From: Gammaproteobacteria bacterium
Lineage (GTDB): Bacteria; Pseudomonadota; Gammaproteobacteria; Steroidobacterales; Steroidobacteraceae
Assembly: GCA_028293775.1 (NCBI GenBank)
Contig: JAQGOD010000496.1
Location: 1 to 7,077 of the forward strand
Reading direction: 5' to 3'
DNA length: 7,077 nucleotides
A program made the position numbers and the translations under genes. Of this stretch, positions 1-5,895 are shown in pieces (position 1 is the first letter of the stretch; every line of letters starts with the position of its first letter). Under the pieces are notes generated by a model, which had not been told where the DNA came from, made no database searches, and worked only from the letters and a program-made list of their open reading frames with translations.

Positions 1-119
1 GCGATCAGTCCAAATTTGCTCATGCAATAGACATAATCCGAGCCCAGAAGCCGGTCAGTATAGGTGATCGGGCCGCAATACCGGCAATCCTAAAGTCACA
101 TATCGGTGCGAAGTAGCCC
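1..119. other. Leader region upstream of radA, no convincing gene
   Basis: This stretch is visibly less GC-rich than the genes that follow. On the minus strand there is a -10-like TATACT at 62-57, with a possible -35 TTGCCG at 87-82 but a long 19-base spacer. Downstream of it an ATG at 23-21 opens a frame (MSKFGLI...) that leaves the window after seven codons. It has no evident Shine-Dalgarno sequence, so a divergent gene is possible but unproven. The plus-strand frame 3-116 is open and ends three bases before radA, but it uses four ATA codons in 37 and has about 46% GC at third positions, so it is probably not coding. I could not identify a convincing radA promoter here. Confidence 0.35.
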
Positions 120-1472
120 ATGCCCAAGTTGAAAGAGGTTTTTGTTTGCCAAAGCTGCGGAGCTGCCGCGCCCAAATGGCAGGGTCAATGCGCCACCTGC
201 GGCGAGTGGAACACCCTCGCGGCGGAAGCATTGGCGACGCATCCTCGCAAGCCAAATTCCGCAGCGGCCAAGCGAACCGATGCTTCGACATCGCTGGCCG
301 CCGAGGCGATTACGGAAGCGGCGCGACTGAGCACGGGCTCGGCGGAGCTGGACCGAGTGTTAGGCGGAGGCCTGGTTCCGGGCTCGGTGACCTTGATCGG
401 CGGCGATCCCGGCATCGGGAAATCGACCTTGATGTTGCAGGCCGCTGCCGCGCTCAATGCGTCGGGTGCGGTGTTATATGCGACCGGCGAGGAGTCCTTG
501 AGACAGGTCGCGCTGCGGGCTCGGCGGCTGGGCCTCGAAGCCGCGACGGCTCGTCTGCTTGCCGAGACCTGCGTTGAGGAGATCGTCGGCGCGGCGTCGA
601 GTCTTGCCGCGCATGTGCTGATCGTGGATTCCATTCAGACCATGCATTCCGAACGCGTGGAGGCTGCGCCGGGAGCGGTGTCGCAGCTGCGTGAATGCAC
701 GGCAGAACTCGTGCGCTTTGCCAAGTCAAGCGGTACCGCTGTGCTGCTCGTGGGCCATGTCACGAAAGAAGGACAGATCGCCGGACCGCGGGTGCTCGAG
801 CACATGGTTGACACGGTGTTGTACTTCGAGAGCGATACGGGCAGCCGTTACCGTGTGCTGCGCTCGGTGAAAAATCGATTTGGTGCCGCGAATGAGATCG
901 GCGTATTCGCGATGGTGGAGCAGGGGCTGCGAGAGGTGACGAATCCGTCGGCAATTTTCCTTTCCCGCCATGCCGAGCCAGTCCCGGGCAGCGTCCTTAC
1001 GGTCATGCGCGAGGGAACGCGGTCGCTGCTCATCGAAGTGCATGTGTTGGCCGACTTGAGTCTCGGGCAAAATCCGCGCCGCGTCGCGGTCGGTATCGAC
1101 GGCAACCGTTTAACGATGCTGTTGGCGGTGGCGCATCGCCATGGGGGACTGCTGCTGCAAGGCCAAGATGTTTTCGCGAATGTGGTCGGCGGTGTGCGTC
1201 TTGCCGAAACCGCGGGTGATCTGGCCATCGTGATGGCGGCGCGCTCGAGCTTGAATGATTCGCCGCTTCCGAACTCTCTGGTGACGTTCGGCGAGCTAGG
1301 GCTTGCGGGCGAGATCAGGCCCGTACCCTTTGGCGAGGAGAGATTACGCGAGGCCGCCAAGCACGGCTTCAAGTTAGCGCTGGTTCCGGAGGCGAATGTA
1401 CCGAAACGGCCGCCCGAGGGAATGACGGTGCGCGGCGTGACGCGCTTGAACCAAGCGCTGGACGCCTTTTAG
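120..1472 (+). CDS. radA: DNA repair protein RadA (Sms)
   Basis: RadA is a cytoplasmic, RecA-related ATPase that drives branch migration of recombination intermediates and helps in repair and natural transformation. The 450-residue product is close to the 460 of E. coli. Visible in order are a four-cysteine zinc finger (C10, C13, C24, C27) ending in the typical W-N, a RecA-like core with Walker A GGDPGIGKST (94-103, K101), and a Walker B strand ending at D170. The RadA signature KNRFG is at 251-255. A Lon-like C-terminal domain spans about 285-450, with NVVGGVR and GELGLAGEIRPV. The ATG at 120 fits the family, which starts a few residues before the first cysteine; only a weak GAAG lies upstream. 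Its TAG overlaps the corB stop by four bases on the other strand. All family motifs are intact. Confidence 0.97.
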   Translation: MPKLKEVFVCQSCGAAAPKWQGQCATCGEWNTLAAEALATHPRKPNSAAAKRTDASTSLAAEAITEAARLSTGSAELDRVLGGGLVPGSVTLIGGDPGIGKSTLMLQAAAALNASGAVLYATGEESLRQVALRARRLGLEAATARLLAETCVEEIVGAASSLAAHVLIVDSIQTMHSERVEAAPGAVSQLRECTAELVRFAKSSGTAVLLVGHVTKEGQIAGPRVLEHMVDTVLYFESDTGSRYRVLRSVKNRFGAANEIGVFAMVEQGLREVTNPSAIFLSRHAEPVPGSVLTVMREGTRSLLIEVHVLADLSLGQNPRRVAVGIDGNRLTMLLAVAHRHGGLLLQGQDVFANVVGGVRLAETAGDLAIVMAARSSLNDSPLPNSLVTFGELGLAGEIRPVPFGEERLREAAKHGFKLALVPEANVPKRPPEGMTVRGVTRLNQALDAF

Positions 1473-1489
1473 AGGGCTCGCCCAGCGCT
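1442..1489. repeat. Inverted repeats over the convergent radA/corB stops
   Basis: AGCGCTGG at 1454-1461 is perfectly complementary to CCAGCGCT at 1482-1489. Inside this lies a second stem, GCCTT (1464-1468) with AGGGC (1473-1477, one G-T pair), whose four-base loop 1469-1472 is the TTAG holding both stop codons. A competing stem pairs GCGCTTG (1442-1448) with CAAGCGC (1452-1458). Neither strand has a proper T-tract after the stem, so this is not a textbook intrinsic terminator. It may still stabilise or define the 3' ends of both transcripts; that role is inferred. Confidence 0.45.
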
Positions 1490-2764
1490 AGGAGAAGGGC
1501 CAGCCGGCGGACGGATTCGAACGGTCTTGATGGCATTGTCGCCGGTCTGCAGGACCTCAAGCATGTAGTCTGCCATCTTCAACGTGGTGCCGGGTTCGGG
1601 GATGGTTTCCAGAAACTCGACGATCAAGCCGTTGAGGGTTTTCGGCCCATCGGTCGGCAGGTTCCAACGCATCGATCGATTGAGCGCGCGAATCGTCGCG
1701 GAGGCACTGGCGACAAAACTGCCGTCGGCTTCCGCATGCACGTCTCTATGCATCATGGTCGCAGGATCCGAGGTGAATTCGCCGACGATTTCTTCGAGAA
1801 TATCCTCGATGGTCACCAAGCCTTGGATATCGCCGTACTCATCGACGACGAACGCCATGCGGCGCCTATTGCGCTGAAAATTCAGCAGCTGCGTGTTGAG
1901 CGTCGTTCCCGACGGGACAAAATACGGCTCGCGAGCTTGGGCTGCTGCAGTCAACGTTTCTTGGTCGAGGTGCCCGCGCGCCAATTCATGCACGACTTGC
2001 TTCATATGCAAAAGACCAATGATGCGATCGATTTCTCCCTGATATACCGGCAGTCGGGTGTGTTGGCTTTGCCGCAGTTGCTCCATTATCCGGTCCCAAT
2101 CATCGTCGATATCAATGCCGATGATCTCATTGCGCGGCACCATGATGTCTTCGACCGTGGCGTTCTCCAGATCGAGAATACTGACCAGCATTTGTTGGTG
2201 GCGCCGTGGAATCATGGCACCGGCCTCGGCCACTACCGTGCGCAGCTCCTCGCTGCTCAAGGAATTTGCCGCGACATCCCTCGATACTCCGAACAGGCGC
2301 AGCACGCCGTTGGCCAATAGATTGGTGAACCATACGAACGGATACAGCAAGAAAAGCAGCGGGGTATAAATGTAGGCTGCGGGTAAAGCCAGGCGCTCCG
2401 GATGCAGCGCCCCATATGTTTTAGGCGCGACTTCGCAAAAGATCAGCAGCACAAATGCCAATATCGCGGCCCCAAAAGCCACGAAAAACTCGCCGCCTCC
2501 CAAACGCAGGGCGATGTAGCCGACCAGCATGGGTGCGGCGACGTTGACCAGGGTACTGAGCAACAGAATCAAGCCGATCAGGCGGTCGGGACGCTTGAGC
2601 AGTGCCTCGGCCAGGCGCGCCCCGCGGCTGCCTTCGGCTGCCTTATGCCGCAGACGGTAGCGATTCAAGCTCATCAAAGCCGTTTCGCTACCGGCGAAAA
2701 ACGCGGCAAGGATGAGCAGCGCCGCTAGCGCGGCGTACAAGACTTCTAAAGGCGGGGGTTCCAT
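1469..2764 (-). CDS. corB: CorB/YfjD-type CNNM transporter with CBS and CorC_HlyC domains
   Basis: This inner-membrane protein belongs to the CNNM/CorB family (DUF21 plus CBS pair), implicated in magnesium or divalent-cation efflux and in modulating CorA. At 431 residues it is close to E. coli YfjD/CorB. The DUF21 domain (about 5-165) has four hydrophobic segments near 8-28, 62-85, 93-112 and 128-150, with the family motifs SETAL (26-30) and EVAPK (111-115). A CBS pair follows, with IMVPR (207-211), LPVY (238-241) and a conserved second CBS motif around DEYGDIQGLVTIEDILEE (308-325). A CorC_HlyC domain occupies about 345-418. The ATG start lacks a strong Shine-Dalgarno sequence. The gene lies 19 bp after ypjD and is probably co-transcribed with it, as in the conserved gammaproteobacterial order. 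The transported ion cannot be read from sequence. Confidence 0.92.
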   Translation of the reverse strand: MEPPPLEVLYAALAALLILAAFFAGSETALMSLNRYRLRHKAAEGSRGARLAEALLKRPDRLIGLILLLSTLVNVAAPMLVGYIALRLGGGEFFVAFGAAILAFVLLIFCEVAPKTYGALHPERLALPAAYIYTPLLFLLYPFVWFTNLLANGVLRLFGVSRDVAANSLSSEELRTVVAEAGAMIPRRHQQMLVSILDLENATVEDIMVPRNEIIGIDIDDDWDRIMEQLRQSQHTRLPVYQGEIDRIIGLLHMKQVVHELARGHLDQETLTAAAQAREPYFVPSGTTLNTQLLNFQRNRRRMAFVVDEYGDIQGLVTIEDILEEIVGEFTSDPATMMHRDVHAEADGSFVASASATIRALNRSMRWNLPTDGPKTLNGLIVEFLETIPEPGTTLKMADYMLEVLQTGDNAIKTVRIRPPAGPSPSAGRAL

Positions 2765-2778
2765 TCGCGGCAGCTACC

Positions 2779-2791
2779 GGGGCCTAGCCCC
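2779..2791 (-). repeat. Small GC hairpin with the ypjD stop codon as its loop
   Basis: On the minus strand GGGGC and GCCCC flank TAG, the ypjD stop codon, giving a five-base-pair stem with a three-base loop. It lies 14 bases upstream of the corB ATG. It could affect termination at ypjD or re-initiation at corB, but such a short stem can arise by chance. Confidence 0.3.
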
Positions 2792-3581
2792 AATGCCGCC
2801 CGAATAAATATTCGAGCACGAACTTCACACCGAAATAGGCGACGGCCAAAATCCCAAATCCCGACAAGGTCCAGCGAATGGCGGATCGGCCGCGCCAACC
2901 GAAGCGCAGACGCCCGATTAAAAGCACGCCGAAAAGCAGCCATGCGATGATCGACAGCACTGTCTTCTGCACCAAATTTTGCGTGAACAAATTGGTGACG
3001 AAGACAAAACCGGTCAGGAGCGCAAGTGTCAGAAAGCCAAAACCGGCCGCGATGAGCCTGAACATGATCTTTTCCAAGGCATCGAGCGGCGGCAGGGCGC
3101 TTGGCAGATTTGAAAGGCGTCGCGTGCGCAAGCGCCGGTCGAGAAACACCAGCAGAATCGCCGTGACGGCCGCCGCGAACAACAAGGCCGCCGCGCCCAT
3201 GGACAAGAGTATGTGCGCGGTAAGCTCCCAGCCCACGCGGGTGGCTTCGGCGTAGCTGCGCCCGGCTCCCGTCATCGCAGCACCGACGGCCGCGCTCAGC
3301 ATGAGGATTGCGCCCAGCACGCGATTCTGTTTGTCGATCGAGACCAAGCACGCCAGCACCGCCAGCGTCCAACCGAGCAGCGACATGGCTTCCAGCAGCC
3401 CGATGGAGAATCGCGCATTGGCACGCATCATGAGCATGATGGCGTCGCTGTGGCCGATAACGGCGATAAGGATGAGGACCCAGGCGATGGGTTCCAGCCG
3501 CGGATTCTTTACACTGCGCAACATGGTCCAGGCGCTCGCGGTGTAAAGCAGAAACAAAATGATGGCGAGGGCGAGAATCAC
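2784..3581 (-). CDS. ypjD: YpjD, CcsA-like inner membrane protein
   Basis: YpjD is a polytopic protein related to the cytochrome c assembly (CcsA/CcmC/CcmF) family; its exact role is unsettled. The 265-residue product matches the usual length (263 in E. coli). About eight hydrophobic segments are visible near 2-22, 31-53, 62-80, 88-105, 121-147, 173-197, 208-225 and 237-258. Histidines inside membrane segments occur at 44 (GHSDAI) and 123 (AHILLS). The family stretches PPLDALEKIMF (164-174), KTVLSIIAW (206-214) and GWRGRSAIRW (228-237) are clear. I see no tryptophan-rich WWD haem-handling motif, as expected for YpjD rather than true CcsA. The start codon is GTG, with only an AGG six bases upstream. 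The gene is divergent from ffh and probably leads a ypjD-corB transcript. Confidence 0.9.
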   Translation of the reverse strand: MILALAIILFLLYTASAWTMLRSVKNPRLEPIAWVLILIAVIGHSDAIMLMMRANARFSIGLLEAMSLLGWTLAVLACLVSIDKQNRVLGAILMLSAAVGAAMTGAGRSYAEATRVGWELTAHILLSMGAAALLFAAAVTAILLVFLDRRLRTRRLSNLPSALPPLDALEKIMFRLIAAGFGFLTLALLTGFVFVTNLFTQNLVQKTVLSIIAWLLFGVLLIGRLRFGWRGRSAIRWTLSGFGILAVAYFGVKFVLEYLFGRHWG

Positions 3582-3595
3582 AGCTGGCCTAATGG

Positions 3596-3625
3596 ATGAC
3601 GTCCGGATAATGACACAAGTATAAT
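3596..3625 (+). promoter_or_regulatory. ffh promoter giving a near-leaderless mRNA
   Basis: A perfect -10 TATAAT at 3620-3625 is preceded, with an 18-base spacer, by ATGACG at 3596-3601 (four of six matches to TTGACA). Only nine bases separate the -10 from the ffh ATG at 3635, so transcription should begin at about 3632-3635. There is no Shine-Dalgarno sequence in the short gap. The promoter is called from sequence only. Confidence 0.65.
3618..3623 (-). promoter_or_regulatory. Possible ypjD-corB -10 overlapping the ffh -10
   Basis: The minus strand reads TATACT across 3623-3618, sharing four bases with the ffh TATAAT. It would give a leader of roughly 30 bases before the ypjD GTG. No good -35 is visible at the right distance. 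CATTAT at 3612-3607 is an alternative -10, also without a clear -35. Confidence 0.3.
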
Positions 3626-3634
3626 AGCCGCACT

Positions 3635-5020
3635 ATGTTTGACCGATTAACCAGCAGCCTCTCCTCGGCGCTCAAGTCCCTGTCCGGCCGCGGCCGGCTC
3701 ACGGATGACAATATTTCCGACACGGTGCGCGAGGTCCGCCTCGCTCTGCTGGATGCCGATGTGGCGCTGCCCGTAGTAAAGAGTTTCACGGACGCGGTGA
3801 AAGCACGCGCGGTCGGCGTCGAAGTGGCCAAAAGCCTCACGCCCGGGCAGGCATTCATCAAGGTCGTGCATGAGGAACTCACCCGGCTGATGGGTGAAAC
3901 CAGCACGGGGCTCAATCTGCGAGCACAGCGGCCTGTCGTTGTGATGCTCGCCGGCTTACAAGGCGCCGGTAAAACCACCAGCGCCGGGAAGCTCGCGCGC
4001 TGGCTCATCGAGAAGCAAAACAAAAAAGTCTTGATGGTCAGCACCGACGTGTACCGTCCGGCGGCGATACTGCAATTGCAGACTCTGGCAACTCAGGTCG
4101 GGGCGGGCTTCGCGCCCGCGACGGCTGCCGAGGCGCCCGTGACGATCGCCAAGCGCGCGCTCACCGAGGCGATGCTGCAGGCATACGATGTGCTCATTCT
4201 CGACACGGCCGGGCGGCTGCATGTCGATGCCGAGATGATGACCGAGGTGAGGGAACTGGAGGCGGCCATTCAGCCGCATGAGCGCCTCTTCGTGGTCGAC
4301 AGTATGGCGGGACAGGACGCCGTCAACGCGGCCAAGGCGTTCAATGATGCCTTGGCGCTCACCGGCGTCATTCTCACCAAGACGGACGGCGATGCCCGCG
4401 GCGGCGCTGCGCTGTCGGTGCGTCATGTGACCGGTAAGCCCATTCTGTTCGTCGGCACGGGCGAGAAATCCGACGCCTTGGAGCTGTTTCAGCCCGAGCG
4501 CATTGCCTCCCGCATCTTAGGCATGGGCGACGTGCTGTCTCTGGTGGAACAAGTACAAGAGCAAGTCGATCAGGAAAAAGCGGAAAAACTCGCCAAAAAG
4601 ATCAGCAAGGGCAAGTCCTTCGATCTCTCGGATCTGCGCGATCAATTGAGCCAGTTGCAAAACATGGGCGGCATGGCTGCCCTGCTCGACAAACTACCCG
4701 CTCAGATGCAGGCCAACGCTGCGGCCGCCGCCGGTACGGTGAATGAGAAAAACATGAAGCGGCAGATGGGAATCATCGATTCCATGACCCCACGGGAGCG
4801 TAGGCGCCCGGAGATCATCGATAATTCCCGCAAGCGGCGCATCGCCAATGGGGCAGGGGTACCCCTTCCGGAGGTCAATCGGCTCTTGAAGCAATTTGAC
4901 CAAATGCAGAAAACCATGAAAAAGATGGTCAAAGGCGGCATGCTCAAGAACATGATGCGCGGCATGGCAGGACGCATGCCCCCCGGAGGCTTCGGTCCCG
5001 GTGGGTTTGGACGCCAATAG
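3635..5020 (+). CDS. ffh: Signal recognition particle protein Ffh (SRP54 homologue)
   Basis: Ffh binds 4.5S RNA and the hydrophobic signal sequences of nascent inner-membrane proteins, and docks the ribosome to FtsY and the Sec translocon in a GTP-dependent cycle. At 461 residues it is slightly longer than E. coli Ffh (453). An N-domain helix bundle (1-90) is followed by the G domain: G1 GLQGAGKTT (107-115), DVYRPAA (138-144), G3 DTAGR (190-194), and TKTDGDARGG (248-257) carrying the G4 TKTD. The methionine-rich M domain (about 300-445) has the RNA-binding signature NSRKRRIANGAG (397-408) and many methionines in 424-448. The tail is glycine and phenylalanine rich. The start is secure: the first residues MFDRLTSSLS align with the family N-terminus. 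No Shine-Dalgarno sequence precedes the ATG. All catalytic motifs are intact. Confidence 0.98.
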   Translation: MFDRLTSSLSSALKSLSGRGRLTDDNISDTVREVRLALLDADVALPVVKSFTDAVKARAVGVEVAKSLTPGQAFIKVVHEELTRLMGETSTGLNLRAQRPVVVMLAGLQGAGKTTSAGKLARWLIEKQNKKVLMVSTDVYRPAAILQLQTLATQVGAGFAPATAAEAPVTIAKRALTEAMLQAYDVLILDTAGRLHVDAEMMTEVRELEAAIQPHERLFVVDSMAGQDAVNAAKAFNDALALTGVILTKTDGDARGGAALSVRHVTGKPILFVGTGEKSDALELFQPERIASRILGMGDVLSLVEQVQEQVDQEKAEKLAKKISKGKSFDLSDLRDQLSQLQNMGGMAALLDKLPAQMQANAAAAAGTVNEKNMKRQMGIIDSMTPRERRRPEIIDNSRKRRIANGAGVPLPEVNRLLKQFDQMQKTMKKMVKGGMLKNMMRGMAGRMPPGGFGPGGFGRQ

Positions 5021-5035
5021 CCGTCAGGACACCCT

Positions 5036-5061
5036 TTAAGCAAAGCATTTGTTGCTCTTAA
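5036..5061 (+). other. Weak imperfect hairpin after ffh
   Basis: TTAAGCAA at 5036-5043 can pair with TTGC (5052-5055) and TTAA (5058-5061), with a two-base bulge and an eight-base loop. It is AT-rich, short and not followed by a T-tract, so it is at best a weak terminator or processing site between ffh and the rpsP operon. Confidence 0.2.
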
Positions 5062-5081
5062 GCCCTGATTGTCATTACAAT
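5052..5081 (+). promoter_or_regulatory. Possible rpsP operon promoter
   Basis: TACAAT at 5076-5081 matches five of six -10 bases. TTGCTC at 5052-5057, 18 bases upstream, matches only the TTG of the -35. Transcription would start near 5088, leaving a leader of about 25 bases that contains the rpsP ribosome binding site. A promoter between ffh and rpsP fits the 92-bp gap and the need for high S16 and L19 output. Confidence 0.4.
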
Positions 5082-5098
5082 TAGCGGCTAGGCTCTGC

Positions 5099-5104
5099 AA
5101 GGTG
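5099..5104 (+). promoter_or_regulatory. Ribosome binding site of rpsP
   Basis: AAGGTG lies eight bases before the rpsP ATG. It is the best Shine-Dalgarno match of the operon, in contrast to rimM (AAAGG, 12 bases away) and trmD (none visible). Confidence 0.65.
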
Positions 5105-5112
5105 TATTAACG

Positions 5113-5364
5113 ATGGTGACGATCCGTTTGACTCGACGCGGCGGCAAAAAGACGCCCTTCTACCACGTTGTGGTGACTGACAGCCGCAAGCGCCAGGGCG
5201 GCACCAGCCTTGAGAGCGTAGGCCTCTTCAATCCGGTCGCTCGAGGAGCGGAAGTTAAGCTGCGCTTGAACGTGGCCCGGATCGAGCACTGGCTCAGCCA
5301 GGGTGCCCACATGTCCGATCGAGTCAAGTTTCTCCTCACCAGCTTCCGTAAGCAGGCCGCGTAA
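5113..5364 (+). CDS. rpsP: 30S ribosomal protein S16
   Basis: S16 is a small structural protein of the 30S subunit needed for efficient assembly. The 83-residue product matches the usual size (82 in E. coli). Family features are the start [20 protein letters not shown], then VTDSR (20-24), VGLFNPVA (36-43) and IEHWLSQGA (57-65), ending in a short basic tail. It is the first gene of the rpsP-rimM-trmD-rplS operon and has its own good ribosome binding site. rimM follows after 15 bp. Nothing is odd in the protein. Confidence 0.97.
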   Translation: MVTIRLTRRGGKKTPFYHVVVTDSRKRQGGTSLESVGLFNPVARGAEVKLRLNVARIEHWLSQGAHMSDRVKFLLTSFRKQAA

Positions 5365-5379
5365 AGGCTTCAGTGCACG

Positions 5380-5892
5380 ATGAGCGGCGAATCATCGGCG
5401 CTCATCCAACTGGGTTTCGTGGGCGCGCCCTTCGGCGTCCGAGGTTGGGTCAAGCTGCGGTCACACACGGAACCTCCCGAACGCTTGCTGGAACATCGCA
5501 ATTTGCAGATTGGACGAGAGGGTGCCTGGCGCAGTTATCGCATTGTTGAGAGTGGGCGAAGCGGAGGCGCGCTGACGGTCAAATTTGCCGGTGTCGAGGA
5601 CAGGGATGCGGCGGCGGCCTTGCGAGGCGCGCAAATTTGCATACCTCGCTCCGAGTTGCCGCAGCGGAAGGCCCAAGATTTTTACCGCGCCGATCTGATT
5701 GGCTGCGAGGTGGTAAATCTGGCCGGCATTGAGTTGGGTGTCGTGCAGCATTTTGTCGAAACGCCCGCGCAGGCCTTGATGGTGGTGCGGGGTGAACGAG
5801 AGTATTGGGTGCCGGCCGTCCCTCAGCATCTTCGGCGCGTGGATTTGCAGGCGCGTCGGGTGGTGGTGGACTGGGACGACGCCGCGGACTGA
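5380..5892 (+). CDS. rimM: Ribosome maturation factor RimM
   Basis: RimM binds S19 and the 3' domain of 16S rRNA and is needed for 30S head maturation. The 170-residue product (182 in E. coli) has the RimM N-terminal beta-barrel at about 9-90, with LGFVGAPFGVRGWVKLRS at its start. A PRC barrel follows at about 96-168, with FYRADLIGCEVVN, VPAVPQHLRRVDL and a final VVVDWDD. The usual IPF motif of the PRC domain reads VPA here, a mild deviation. The ATG at 5380 is the sensible start; the nearest Shine-Dalgarno-like AAAGG (5363-5367) is 12 bases away, so translation is probably weak or coupled to rpsP. trmD begins three bases after the stop. Identity is supported by both sequence and operon position. 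Confidence 0.95.
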   Translation: MSGESSALIQLGFVGAPFGVRGWVKLRSHTEPPERLLEHRNLQIGREGAWRSYRIVESGRSGGALTVKFAGVEDRDAAAALRGAQICIPRSELPQRKAQDFYRADLIGCEVVNLAGIELGVVQHFVETPAQALMVVRGEREYWVPAVPQHLRRVDLQARRVVVDWDDAAD

Positions 5893-5895
5893 AGT

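Noticed and set aside
3..116. Plus-strand open frame ending three bases before radA, as the possible 3' end of an operon neighbour
   Set aside because: The spacing is tempting, but it uses ATA four times in 37 codons, has about 46% GC at third positions and shows no recognisable C-terminus, unlike the real genes here.
185..634. Antisense open frames of 90-175 codons over radA
   Set aside because: They are low-complexity Ala, Arg and Ser frames opposite conserved RadA motifs, without ribosome binding sites.
2746..3372. A 208-codon minus-strand frame inside ypjD
   Set aside because: It overlaps ypjD on the same strand in another frame, is not hydrophobic and has no recognisable domain, while ypjD is clearly conserved.
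4712..4740. Alanine-rich run in the Ffh M domain as a possible repeat expansion or frameshift
   Set aside because: It lies in the flexible finger-loop region of the M domain, where length and composition vary, and the flanking M-domain motifs are in frame.
5036..5061. Intrinsic terminator for ffh
   Set aside because: The stem is AT-rich and bulged and no T-tract follows, so I list it only as a weak hairpin.
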